Shown in pieces: positions 29,945 to 38,020 of a DNA stretch of 64,000 nt; position 1 is the first letter of the stretch; every line of letters begins with the position of its first letter. The stretch covers positions 3,870,001 through 3,934,000 of the forward strand of contig NZ_JAUSZN010000001.1 of assembly GCF_030817595.1 (NCBI RefSeq). Reading direction: 5' to 3'. A program made the translations under genes and the position numbers. The stretch comes from Neobacillus niacini (GTDB lineage: Bacteria > Bacillota > Bacilli > Bacillales > Cytobacillaceae). The notes under the pieces are model-generated. The model worked only from the letters and a program-made list of their open reading frames with translations. It was not told where the DNA came from and did no database searches.

Positions 29945-30835
29945 TTAATCCAGTTCAAAGGAGTTTTTCTCGTTTATCTTAAATTGGATTAAAGTAATAA
30001 TGAAGATGAATAGTCCTAATACTAACGCCATTGCAGATGCATAACCTAATTGGAAGTTACCAAATGCTTTTTGCCAAATATAAAACACCACGGATGCGGA
30101 ACTATATTCAGGACCACCAGTAGGAGTCATTACGTTAATTTCAGTGAAAATCTGAGCCCCGCCAATAATGTTGGTTACGATGATAAAGAAGGTAACGGGT
30201 TTTACCATAGGTAGAGTGATGTACCAAAATGATTTGAAGGCATTAGCACCATCCAGTTTTGCTGCTTCGTAAAATGATTTCGGCACACTTTGAAGGGCAG
30301 CTAAGTATAACAGCATTGTATATCCTAATCCCTTCCATACCGCCATGATGATCAATGCCGGTTTTACCGTAGAAGTATTTTGCAGCCAGTTAGGACCTTC
30401 AATTCCAAAAATCGCTAAGAACTGATTGACTAATCCGTAATCTCCGTTATATGCCCATTGCCATAGAATAGATATTGCAGCGATAGAAGAGATAACCGGA
30501 ATATAATATAGAACCCTAAAAGTATTGGTTCCAGGAATCCCGCGATTTAAAGCCAAAGCAAGCAATAACGCTAATACAATACCGATTGGAATACCAAGCA
30601 TCATATAAATCGTGTTAAACATCGACTTATAGAAGTACTCATCTTTGAATACATTGATAAAGTTTTCCAACCCGATAAAGTCCATTGACCCTAGACCATC
30701 CCAGTTTGTAAATGCACCGTAAATGGAATAAATAAGCGGAACCATTGCGAATATGAGGAATCCTATGACAGGTGCTGCAATAAATAAATAGGCATATCTT
30801 TGCTCTGTGCGATACAGTTTGGATGTCGTTTTCAT
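29945..30835 (-). CDS. araP: Arabino-oligosaccharide ABC transporter permease AraP
   Basis: The 296-residue protein is a MalF-type permease with six spans; the EAA loop is EAAKLDGANAFKSFWYITLPMVKP. The N-terminus (RTEQRYAYLFIAAPVIGFLIF) and the FTNWDGLGSMDFIGLENF periplasmic-side segment are standard for CUT1 transporters. It forms the channel with AraQ and receives substrate from AraN. The ATG has an AAGGGTGAGG site. It is separated from araN by a 154-nt gap containing a strong 13-bp hairpin, which probably lowers permease expression below that of the binding protein. Confidence 0.93.
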   Translation of the reverse strand: MKTTSKLYRTEQRYAYLFIAAPVIGFLIFAMVPLIYSIYGAFTNWDGLGSMDFIGLENFINVFKDEYFYKSMFNTIYMMLGIPIGIVLALLLALALNRGIPGTNTFRVLYYIPVISSIAAISILWQWAYNGDYGLVNQFLAIFGIEGPNWLQNTSTVKPALIIMAVWKGLGYTMLLYLAALQSVPKSFYEAAKLDGANAFKSFWYITLPMVKPVTFFIIVTNIIGGAQIFTEINVMTPTGGPEYSSASVVFYIWQKAFGNFQLGYASAMALVLGLFIFIITLIQFKINEKNSFELD

Positions 30836-30923
30836 CTTCCCTCACCCTTTCTAAAGCTATAATGATGACACATTTCCCTTTTTCTAAATTTCTTTTTCAC
30901 CAAAAAATTTAGATAAAAGGAAT

Positions 30924-30962
30924 AAATGGTGCTAGTAGTTTTTAAGAAAACTAGCACCATTT
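30924..30962 (-). other. Intercistronic hairpin downstream of araN
   Basis: AAATGGTGCTAGT/ACTAGCACCATTT is a perfect 13-bp stem 28 nt after the araN stop. There is no strong T-run after it, so a partial terminator or 3'-end stabiliser that raises AraN over AraPQ is the best reading. Confidence 0.72.
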
Positions 30963-30989
30963 ACACTGTGTCAAAGTTCAGTTAATTGC

Positions 30990-32354
30990 TTATTTCTTAG
31001 CTTGTTTTTCTTGTTGGATTGCTGCATCTAGTAATTTTTGCATCTTAGGCTGTGCTTCCTTAACATATTCTGCAGCTGTCATCTTACCATCAAGAACTGG
31101 CTGGATGTTTTTGTAGAATTCATCATACCATTCAGCTGTGTACGTTTTTTCAGCCGGGAAACCACGACCGTAATCGTTAATAATATCTAAGAATTCTTGC
31201 TTGTTTTCAGGCTTAATTGAAGTGTCCGCTGCCCATTGTTCAGCAACAGTTACGCTGTTTGGTAATTGAACTTGTGCATCTACTAACGCTTGGTTACCTT
31301 CTTGGTCAGCAGATAGGTATAATGCTAACTCAGCTGCTGCTTCCGCATTCTTAGTTGTAGCTCCTACACCAATTCCTAGAGAACCAACCCAAGCAGCAGG
31401 TTTGCCAGTTTTACCTGCAGGCCATGGAATTAAGTCATATTCAAACTTTAATTGTTCTGCATATGTTGCCATATCCCAAGGACCAACTGGGAAGAAAGCC
31501 AATTCGCCCTTCATCCATCTTTGGTAAGTATCAAGTGTTTGTGCTTCTGCGATAGAAGGAGTAATTTTGTATTTATTCTGTTGATCTGCAAACCATTGTA
31601 CTGATTCAGCAAATTCAGGAGTATCAATTGTTACTTTTGTACCAGTTTCATCAATCCAGTCTGCTCCATTACTCCAAGCAATTGGCTGCAATGCCCATTG
31701 AATGTTAAATCCAGCACCAAATTGATCACTTTTTCCATCGCCGTCTTTATCTTTTGTCAATTGTTGTGCTACATTAATAAATTCATCCAAAGTATAAGGT
31801 TTGTCTTTGTCAGGAAGTGGAATTCCTGCTTCTTCAAACATTGTTTTATTGTAACCTAATGCGAATGGTCCTAAGTCTTTTGGCAATCCGTAAATTGCAC
31901 CTTGTCCTAGAGTTTCACCATCGAAACGATACTTAGCAACACCCTTTTCCCAAATATCTTCGATGTTTACATTTTCTGAACCTTCAACATACTCAGTAAT
32001 ATCTTTTAGTACACCAGAGTTTACATATGCTTTTACTTGTGCTGGGTTATAGAAGAATACATCAGGAATCTTCTTACCGGCAATCGCTGCTTTTAATTTT
32101 GTATCATATTGATCTGGAGCAACTTGAACCAATGTCACTTTCACATCAGGATGTGACTTTTCATAACGTTTTACAGTTGCTTCATAAGCTTTCAATTCTT
32201 GAGGCTGACCTCTAAACATAAATGTAATAGCTGTTTTTCCATCTTTCGTTTTACCTGACGTCTCTGAGCTATTAGAGCAACCAGCAAGGATGGAACCGAT
32301 AATCATAATAGTAAGTAGAATCAATGAACCTAGCTTTTTTGTTGATCTCGACAA
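30990..32354 (-). CDS. araN: Arabino-oligosaccharide-binding lipoprotein AraN
   Basis: The 454-residue protein has a lipoprotein signal with lipobox LAGC; C26 would be lipidated. The rest is a CUT1-type extracellular solute-binding protein ([75 protein letters not shown]). It delivers arabino-oligosaccharides to AraPQ. The start is a TTG with GGAGGG upstream. The long 5' leader has an AraR palindrome, a cre site just ahead of the ribosome site and a start-stop AUG-UAG with its own Shine-Dalgarno sequence. It is larger than B. subtilis AraN (433 residues). Confidence 0.93.
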   Translation of the reverse strand: MSRSTKKLGSLILLTIMIIGSILAGCSNSSETSGKTKDGKTAITFMFRGQPQELKAYEATVKRYEKSHPDVKVTLVQVAPDQYDTKLKAAIAGKKIPDVFFYNPAQVKAYVNSGVLKDITEYVEGSENVNIEDIWEKGVAKYRFDGETLGQGAIYGLPKDLGPFALGYNKTMFEEAGIPLPDKDKPYTLDEFINVAQQLTKDKDGDGKSDQFGAGFNIQWALQPIAWSNGADWIDETGTKVTIDTPEFAESVQWFADQQNKYKITPSIAEAQTLDTYQRWMKGELAFFPVGPWDMATYAEQLKFEYDLIPWPAGKTGKPAAWVGSLGIGVGATTKNAEAAAELALYLSADQEGNQALVDAQVQLPNSVTVAEQWAADTSIKPENKQEFLDIINDYGRGFPAEKTYTAEWYDEFYKNIQPVLDGKMTAAEYVKEAQPKMQKLLDAAIQQEKQAKK

Positions 32355-32403
32355 GGTAATCCCTCCAAAACTATTTTAATAGTAAAACAATTTGGCAAAA
32401 ACT

Positions 32404-32418
32404 TTGAAAACGCAACCA
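32404..32418 (+). promoter_or_regulatory. cre site (CcpA) in the araN leader
   Basis: TTGAAAACGCAACCA fits WTGNAANCGNWNNCW at all fixed positions. It lies 50 nt before the araN start, in the same leader position as the cre of araB. Confidence 0.66.
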
Positions 32419-32460
32419 TAATTTAATAAAATAATAGTTGTTTGTAATAATACGCTTGTG

Positions 32461-32476
32461 CATTGTACGTACATGT
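32461..32476. promoter_or_regulatory. AraR operator in the araN leader
   Basis: CATTGTACGTACATGT is a strong AraR palindrome centred on TACGTA. It lies about 110 nt upstream of the araN start, on the araN side of the divergent gap. Confidence 0.82.
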
Positions 32477-32484
32477 TAAGGCGA

Positions 32485-32503
32485 CTACATAAAGATCCCT
32501 CCT
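32485..32503 (-). other. Minimal start-stop element with Shine-Dalgarno in the araN leader
   Basis: On the minus strand AGGAGGG (32503-32497) is followed after 6 nt by ATG (32490-32488) and immediately by TAG (32487-32485). A ribosome could initiate and stop without elongation. It sits beside the AraR operator, upstream of araN. Confidence 0.5.
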
Positions 32504-32580
32504 GAATATTCTTCCGCCGTAACCTTTTGCACTAAACAACAGGCATTATAATTACGTTTTTCTAGCTTTTTTTAAAAAAT

Positions 32581-32595
32581 ATGAAAGCGTATTCC
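32581..32595 (+). promoter_or_regulatory. Possible cre site between araN and araR
   Basis: ATGAAAGCGTATTCC matches WTGNAANCGNWNNCW except for the last base. It lies near the middle of the divergent region and could serve either gene. Confidence 0.45.
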
Positions 32596-32616
32596 CTACA
32601 ATTAAAATAGTAATAT

Positions 32617-32632
32617 ACCTGTTCGTACATGT
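32617..32632. promoter_or_regulatory. AraR operator, araR side (upstream)
   Basis: ACCTGTTCGTACATGT keeps the GTTCGTAC core of AraR boxes. Its centre is 42 bp, four helical turns, from the operator at 32659-32674, the spacing I recall for cooperative AraR pairs in B. subtilis. Confidence 0.75.
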
Positions 32633-32658
32633 CAATCATGTTTTAATAAATTTTTTAC

Positions 32659-32688
32659 TTATGTACGTACGTGTTTTTAAGGTATAAT
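32659..32688 (+). promoter_or_regulatory. AraR operator overlapping the araR promoter
   Basis: TTATGTACGTACGTGT (32659-32674) is an AraR palindrome. A TATAAT at 32683-32688 follows, so the operator covers the -35 region and predicts autorepression of araR. A second TATAAT at 32697-32702 is an alternative -10. Confidence 0.72.
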
Positions 32689-32781
32689 AATTAGTGTATA
32701 ATTAAAACATCGAAATCTCTTTTATTCTTACTCAAATATTTTAAGGGTATACTCATATGTAATATAGAAAGCGGTGATACA

Positions 32782-33909
32782 ATGGCGCAAAAAACCAAGT
32801 ACAATATGGTGAAAGAACAGATAACAGATTGGATCACCAGCGGTAAGGTTAAGCCTGGTGAAAAAATTCACTCAGAAAATGAACTTGTTAAAATGTTTGG
32901 TGTCAGCAGGCATACAGTTCGTCAAGCAGTGGGTGACTTAGTACATGAGGGATGGCTTTATAGGGAACAGGGAGCCGGAACCTTTTGTTCATTTAAACAG
33001 GAAGAAAATGAGACGACTGTTCTCACAGCTCAAACGAATGGCAAAAATATCGGAGTTATAACTACCTATATTTCCGACTATATTTTCCCTTCTATTATTA
33101 GAGGAATTGAATCCTACCTATCAAACCAGGGTTATTCATTAACGTTTGCATGTACGGATAACGACATTGAAAAAGAAAAACTATGCCTGCAAACCATGTT
33201 AAATAGAAATATCGATGGTCTTATCGTTGAACCAACAAAAAGTAGTGTTTATAATCCTAACATTCATTACTACTTAGAACTGGAACAGCGTAACATCCCG
33301 TATTTAATGATTAACCAGTTTTATCCACAGTTAGCACCTCCACATATTGTTGTTAATGATGAACACGGAGGCTATATTGCTACTGAACATTTAATTAAAC
33401 TGGGGCATCGCAAAATTATTGGCTTATTTAAAACCGACGATCTTCAAGGAGTTAACCGTATGCAGGGCTTCATCCGCGCATTCCGTGAACACGGAATCAC
33501 GTTCTTCCCAGACATGGTTATCTCCTACTCAACCGAGGACATGAATGAAAAAGTCAAGGATCAATTAAACAAGTTTTATTCATCAGATGATAAGCCGACA
33601 GCAATTGTTTGTTACAATGACCAATTGGCTCTGATGGTTCTAGATGTATTAAGAAATTATCAAATAAGTGTCCCAGATGATGTTTCAATTGTCGGTTATG
33701 ACGACTCATTTTTAGCTGAGACCTTTGAAGTAAAACTAACATCCGTTGCCCACCCTAAAATGGAAATGGGGATTGAAGCAGCGAAGAGGATAGTATCCGC
33801 TGTAGAAGGAAAGGACAATAATCCTCAGTCTATTATTTATGAACCTGAGCTGGTCGTAAGAAATTCCACTGCTCCTGTAAAAAGCACGGATTTGATTATA
33901 CAAGAATAG
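32782..33909 (+). CDS. araR: Arabinose repressor AraR (GntR-type HTH, LacI-type sensor)
   Basis: The 375-residue protein joins a GntR winged helix (residues about 3-70; GEKIHSENELVKMFGVSRHTVRQAVGDLVHEGWLYREQGAGTF) to a LacI/periplasmic-binding-like sensor (from about residue 85; GVITTYISDYIFPSIIRGIE, GHRKIIGLFK, DDVSIVGYDDS). This chimera is diagnostic of AraR, which releases its operators on binding L-arabinose. The ATG has a GCGGTGAT site. It is transcribed divergently from araN and lies next to three AraR palindromes. A terminator follows at 33955. Confidence 0.95.
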   Translation: MAQKTKYNMVKEQITDWITSGKVKPGEKIHSENELVKMFGVSRHTVRQAVGDLVHEGWLYREQGAGTFCSFKQEENETTVLTAQTNGKNIGVITTYISDYIFPSIIRGIESYLSNQGYSLTFACTDNDIEKEKLCLQTMLNRNIDGLIVEPTKSSVYNPNIHYYLELEQRNIPYLMINQFYPQLAPPHIVVNDEHGGYIATEHLIKLGHRKIIGLFKTDDLQGVNRMQGFIRAFREHGITFFPDMVISYSTEDMNEKVKDQLNKFYSSDDKPTAIVCYNDQLALMVLDVLRNYQISVPDDVSIVGYDDSFLAETFEVKLTSVAHPKMEMGIEAAKRIVSAVEGKDNNPQSIIYEPELVVRNSTAPVKSTDLIIQE

Positions 33910-33954
33910 CAGCTTTCGAACTTTGTTAAGGATTTCACTCCTTTATATTAAGTT

Positions 33955-33985
33955 AAAAAAACACACGCAACTTGTGTGTTTTTTT
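33955..33985 (+). terminator. Intrinsic terminator of araR
   Basis: AAAAAAACACAC-GCAACTT-GTGTGTTTTTTT forms a 12-bp stem ending in a T-run, 45 nt after the araR stop. Confidence 0.88.
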
Positions 33986-34033
33986 AATAAGATTCGTTTT
34001 TCGATTACAGTGATTTGCTGCCTTTGGATGGTA

Positions 34034-34741
34034 TTAACTTTCTTCTTTTACTATATCAATAATAGATAAAAGTTGATTTATTTCTGCTATGGGTTTATGG
34101 TCGGTATCTGGCAGCCTTTTTCGGTGGTTATACCAAATTGCCTTCCAACCTGCTTCCATCGGTGCCACCACATCATTGGGCCAGGAGTCCCCAATATATA
34201 TGATCTCACTTGGAATCATGTTGACTTTTTGTGCTACATGCTGAAATATTTGTTTGTTCGGTTTTGCCACTCCTACCTCGTCAGAAATAAAGATGTGATC
34301 TCTAGAAACGAAACTTGTCAGGCCAAGTGAATTTATTTTATTAAACTGATGTTGCACTGGCCCATTTGTAATGATTCCAACAAGTTTTCCTTGAGCTTTG
34401 ATCTCGTTTATTAGCTTCGGAACCTCCGCAAATAACTGGAGGCTGCCTGAATTTAACTCATATTGTGCTTGAAATCGACTCGCTTGTTCATCGGAAGTGC
34501 CCTTTTGAAAATATTCTAATGCCATTACAATTCTAGCTATCCGCAGTTCTTCTAAGGTCAACTGGCGGCTGCTATATTGTTTCCATAGCAAATCACTGAA
34601 GTCCCTAAATTTTTTGTACAATGACGTAACATCCATGTATTCATAAAGATGAGGAAATGTATCTTTAAATGCTTTTGAAAATGGATATAGGTGATCATGT
34701 AATGTATCATCTAAGTCAAAGAAAATTGCTTTAATCGTCAT
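34034..34741 (-). CDS. HAD-superfamily hydrolase
   Basis: The 235-residue protein has the HAD motifs in order: motif I FFDLDDTL with D9 and D11, motif II GIITNGP, and motif III/IV VAKPNKQIF then YIGDSWPNDVVAPMEAGW. A helical cap lies between motifs I and II (subclass I). The set resembles YjjG/YsaA-type nucleotide or phosphosugar phosphatases; the substrate is unknown. It dephosphorylates small molecules in the cytosol. The ATG has an AAGGAGG site. It is divergent from the YesL-like gene and convergent with araR. Confidence 0.88.
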   Translation of the reverse strand: MTIKAIFFDLDDTLHDHLYPFSKAFKDTFPHLYEYMDVTSLYKKFRDFSDLLWKQYSSRQLTLEELRIARIVMALEYFQKGTSDEQASRFQAQYELNSGSLQLFAEVPKLINEIKAQGKLVGIITNGPVQHQFNKINSLGLTSFVSRDHIFISDEVGVAKPNKQIFQHVAQKVNMIPSEIIYIGDSWPNDVVAPMEAGWKAIWYNHRKRLPDTDHKPIAEINQLLSIIDIVKEES

Positions 34742-34837
34742 TCTGTCCTCCTTAGAGACAACTTGTACTTCTTTTTTAAAAAGTTGTATGGTATTTTAAT
34801 AGTACTATTAGCAAATACGAATAATGGAGATTCTAAC

Positions 34838-35431
34838 ATGAAACAATTATTCAAAATACTTGAATTTGTCACAGCCTTTTTCCAATTAAATCTCCTATGG
34901 CTTTTATTTTGCCTGCCGGTTATTACGATTTTCCCTGCAACCGTGGCAATGTACTGCGTAATCCGCCAGTGGGTATTACATAAAGACTATAGTGTTTTTC
35001 GGAATTTTTTCCAATACTTTAAAGAAAACTTTAAACAAAGTTTTGTCTTAGGGATTATCTGGATTGTTTTCGCTGGGCTGTTTTTCCTTAATTTTATGTT
35101 ATTGAAAAACTTTGCTTCTTTCCAATATGTACTCTTATCTGTTTTAACTTTAATTGGTATAGTAATGCTTTTCATCACCATTTTTATTTTTCCAACCATT
35201 GCAAATTACAATGTTAATTGGACGACTGCAATCAAGAACTCCTTATTCTTTTCCATCAGATATATACTAGTTACACTATCGCTTATTGTCTTACTTATCT
35301 TAACGATATTAATCCTGTTCACGTGGAAGATTACCTTCATGTTTATTTTCTGTGTATACGCGTATTGTAACTACCATTTATGTAATATCGTATTTAACAG
35401 AATCCAACAACTGCAAACAACACAACAGTAA
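34838..35431 (+). CDS. YesL/DUF624-family membrane protein
   Basis: The ATG at 34838 with a TGGAGA site gives 197 residues; an earlier frame start at 34763 lacks a ribosome site. The protein has four or five membrane spans and the DUF624 pattern LLWLLFCLPVITIFPATVAMYCVIRQW. YesL-type proteins often accompany carbohydrate ABC transporters in Bacillus, but their role is unknown. Here it lies 0.9 kb after araR and near araNPQ, though on its own transcript. A terminator follows directly. Confidence 0.84.
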   Translation: MKQLFKILEFVTAFFQLNLLWLLFCLPVITIFPATVAMYCVIRQWVLHKDYSVFRNFFQYFKENFKQSFVLGIIWIVFAGLFFLNFMLLKNFASFQYVLLSVLTLIGIVMLFITIFIFPTIANYNVNWTTAIKNSLFFSIRYILVTLSLIVLLILTILILFTWKITFMFIFCVYAYCNYHLCNIVFNRIQQLQTTQQ

Positions 35432-35441
35432 GCGCAGCAGC

Positions 35442-35476
35442 AAAAATGGATACCGCCACCGGCAGTATCCATTTTT
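35442..35476 (+). terminator. Intrinsic terminator of the YesL-like gene
   Basis: AAAAATGGATAC...GTATCCATTTTT forms a 12-bp stem with a T-run, 11 nt after the stop codon; it could act in both directions. Confidence 0.88.
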
Positions 35477-35500
35477 ATTTGTAACTTAAACCTTAATTCG

Positions 35501-35569
35501 CAACTGTCCGCCTGAGGCGGACGGTGTCCACGAGTGGTGCCTGTCACCTAGGTAGGTGACAGGCACACC
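35501..35569. repeat. Short dispersed palindromic repeat, copy 2
   Basis: GTCCGCCTGAGGCGGAC (35506-35522) is followed by GTGTCCACGAGTGGTGCCTGTCACC and then by the inverted GGTGACAGGCAC (35555-35566). The block from ACTGTCC to CCTGTCACC matches 2954-2999 closely. It may strengthen termination of the convergent amidohydrolase gene. Confidence 0.75.
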
Positions 35570-35572
35570 GTT

Positions 35573-36748
35573 TTATTCATTTAGGTATGCCCATGCATAT
35601 TGGGCGTAGAGTTCTGCGCCTGTTGCGAGGGCGTCTTCGTCGATGTTGAATTTTCCGTGGTGATGGGCCTATTCTGTGTCTTTTTCTGGGTTGCCACTGC
35701 CGACGAGGGCGAAGCTGCCTGGTGCATGGGCGAGGTATTCACTAAAGTCTTCTCCGCCCATGGTTGGTTTTTCGTTATAAACCACATGATCCCCAAATGC
35801 TTCTGCAGCAACTTTTTGCACTAGGTTTGCACTGTATTCATCGTTAAGTACCGCTTTAGTTCCACGAATATATTCCACATTTGCAGTCGCACCGTAAATC
35901 GCAGCTACCTGGTCAGCGTAATGCTGAAGCTGTTTTTCAATATAATCTCTCGTTTCAGGGTGGAAACAGCGAACCGTTCCTTCGATTACGGCATTTCCTG
36001 CTATAACATTGAACCTTGTACCAACAATCATTTTTCCTATCGTCAGAACGGCTGGATGCTGGGCATCAATGGTTCTAGATACTACGGTTTGTACATTCAT
36101 GACAAAGGAGGAGGCTACAATGGCTGCATCAACACATGCATGCGGCATGGCTCCATGTCCGCCTCTGCCCTTGAACGTAACTTTAAATAAATCTGCTGAT
36201 GCAAAGGATGGCCCAGGGGTACACGATACTTTATGCGTTGGCATCTGCGACCAAATGTGGATTCCAAAGACATTATCCACTCCATCCATTGCACCTTGTG
36301 CCACTAACACCTTCGCCCCTTCTGCTACTTCTTCAGCCGGCTGGAACAATAACCGTACATTACCTGGTAATTCTTCTTTTACTTCATTTAGCGCTTTAGC
36401 TGCGATTAATAACATAGCTGTGTGCGCGTCGTGTCCGCAGGCATGCATTTTCCCTTCTTCTCCTGACGTATAGGGTAGATCTTTGTTTAATTCCTCAACC
36501 TGCAACGCGTCCATATCTCCTCTTAGAGCGACCGTTTTACCCGGTCTTCCCCCTTGAATTTCCGCAATCACACCAGTAGGTTCAGTTTTCCTGTAAGTGA
36601 TTCCTAATTGATCAAGGTACTCCGAGACAAATTGAGAAGTTTTAAATTCCTCCCACGATACTTCGGGTTCAGAATGCAGCTTTCGACGTAACTCTGTTAA
36701 TTCTTCGCTGTATGTTTGAATCGCTGCTTTTATTTTTGCATGTATCAT
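35573..36748 (-). pseudogene. M20D amidohydrolase interrupted by an in-frame TAG
   Basis: The frame runs from the ATG at 36748 (GGAGG site) to a natural TAA at 35573, 391 codons, but a TAG at 35669-35671 stops it after residue 359. The upstream part is an N-acyl-amino-acid amidohydrolase/hippurate hydrolase: ALRGDMDALQVEE, MHACGHDAHTAMLL, LFQPAEEVAEGAK, GGEDFSEYLA. After the stop the frame continues with AHHHGKFNIDEDALATGAELYAQYAWAYL, the conserved C-terminal block that holds a metal-site histidine. A single TGG-to-TAG change would explain it. The truncated protein probably lacks activity; suppression or sequencing error remains possible. It is the last gene of a three-gene operon. Confidence 0.85.
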
Positions 36749-36750
36749 GA

Positions 36751-38004
36751 TTATTCAGCCTCCGTTAACTTTTTGGCTGCTTCATATAGAACTTGAACAG
36801 CATTTGCTATGTCCCTTGAATCGGACCATTCTTCCGGACAATGACTTAACCCATCTTTACTCGGAATAAATAGCATTCCCACATTTGTAAAGTCTGAGAA
36901 GACCATTGCATCATGACCTGCACCGCTGTTAATCGAACACTTGGGAATACCAAGTTCACCGCTCTTTCTCTTCAGCAAAGAGACAATATCCTTGTTCATT
37001 TCTTTTGGTTGTATATATAAAAGCTGCTCAACACTAACCTCAATACCTTGCTTGCTATAAAAAACCGCCAAGTCCTTCACTTTTTGAATCACATTCAAAA
37101 CATTTTCTTCCTTGCCTGAACGGATGTCCACTGTAAATACCGTCCTATCAGGAATGACATTTGCTCCATTTGGAAATACATTTAATCTTCCAGTAGTAAC
37201 AACCGTTCCTTCCCCTTCTGATTCGGCAAGGTCTGGGAATTCCGCAATCATCTTAGCTGCGGTGACTAACGCATCAGCTCTACGATCCATCGGAGTCGTA
37301 CCGGCATGTCCGGCCTGCCCCTTTACGGTTACTTCTAATTGAGTCAAACCAACAATGGCTTCAACAACTCCAATTGGGATAGCTTTTTCTTCAAGGATCG
37401 GTCCTTGTTCAATATGCAGCTCCAGGTATGCCTTCATGGTTTTCGGATCTCTTTTTTTCGGAAGCGAAGGATCGAGTCCTATTTCCTTCATGGCATCGAC
37501 TGCATAAATTCCATCTTTATCTTTTAAACGATTAAAACCTTCCTCATCTAATAAACCTACGATTCCACGTGAACCCATCAGTCCGCCGCCAAATCTTGAC
37601 CCTTCTTCTTCAACAAGAGCAATCACTTCTAGGGGGTATTTTGGTGTTAATTTATTCTGCGCAAATAGCGCCGCGACTTCAAGTCCTGCCACAACTCCCG
37701 CAGGTCCATCATAGGAGCCGCCATTTGGAACGGAATCAAAATGGGACCCAACCAGAACACTCGGAGCATCCTTTAGAGTTCCTTCAAGTCTCCCAAAAAT
37801 ATTACCAAATCCATCTTCCTGAACCGTTAAACCATATTCTTTCATTTTCTGTTTAATATATTGTCTTGCCTGCAAATCCTCATGACTATATGTAAGCCGG
37901 GTAGTACCTTTACCCGGTGTAGCGGTAAAGGTACTCAATGTATCAATATGGCTTTCAATTCTAGCCTGAACTTTTTCTAAATTTGTTTCTATTTTTGTTT
38001 CCAT
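36751..38004 (-). CDS. M20-family hydantoinase/carbamoylase-type amidase
   Basis: The 417-residue protein is of the AllC/N-carbamoyl-L-amino-acid hydrolase type: GSHFDSVPNGGSYDGPAGVVAGLE, ALVEEEGSRFGGGLMGSRG, LELHIEQGPILEE, GQAGHAGTTPMDRRADAL and INSGAGHDAMVFSDF. These bind two metal ions and hydrolyse N-carbamoyl or related amides such as allantoate; the substrate here is unknown. It is about half identical by eye to the protein encoded at 62391-63623. It lies 16 nt after the transporter gene and 2 nt before the amidohydrolase, so the three are co-transcribed. The ribosome site is weak. Confidence 0.88.
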   Translation of the reverse strand: METKIETNLEKVQARIESHIDTLSTFTATPGKGTTRLTYSHEDLQARQYIKQKMKEYGLTVQEDGFGNIFGRLEGTLKDAPSVLVGSHFDSVPNGGSYDGPAGVVAGLEVAALFAQNKLTPKYPLEVIALVEEEGSRFGGGLMGSRGIVGLLDEEGFNRLKDKDGIYAVDAMKEIGLDPSLPKKRDPKTMKAYLELHIEQGPILEEKAIPIGVVEAIVGLTQLEVTVKGQAGHAGTTPMDRRADALVTAAKMIAEFPDLAESEGEGTVVTTGRLNVFPNGANVIPDRTVFTVDIRSGKEENVLNVIQKVKDLAVFYSKQGIEVSVEQLLYIQPKEMNKDIVSLLKRKSGELGIPKCSINSGAGHDAMVFSDFTNVGMLFIPSKDGLSHCPEEWSDSRDIANAVQVLYEAAKKLTEAE

Positions 38005-38020
38005 TTACACCAATCCCTTC

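Noticed and set aside
34763..34837. 25-residue N-terminal extension of the YesL-like protein
   Set aside because: No ribosome site; the ATG at 34838 has one and fits the family start.
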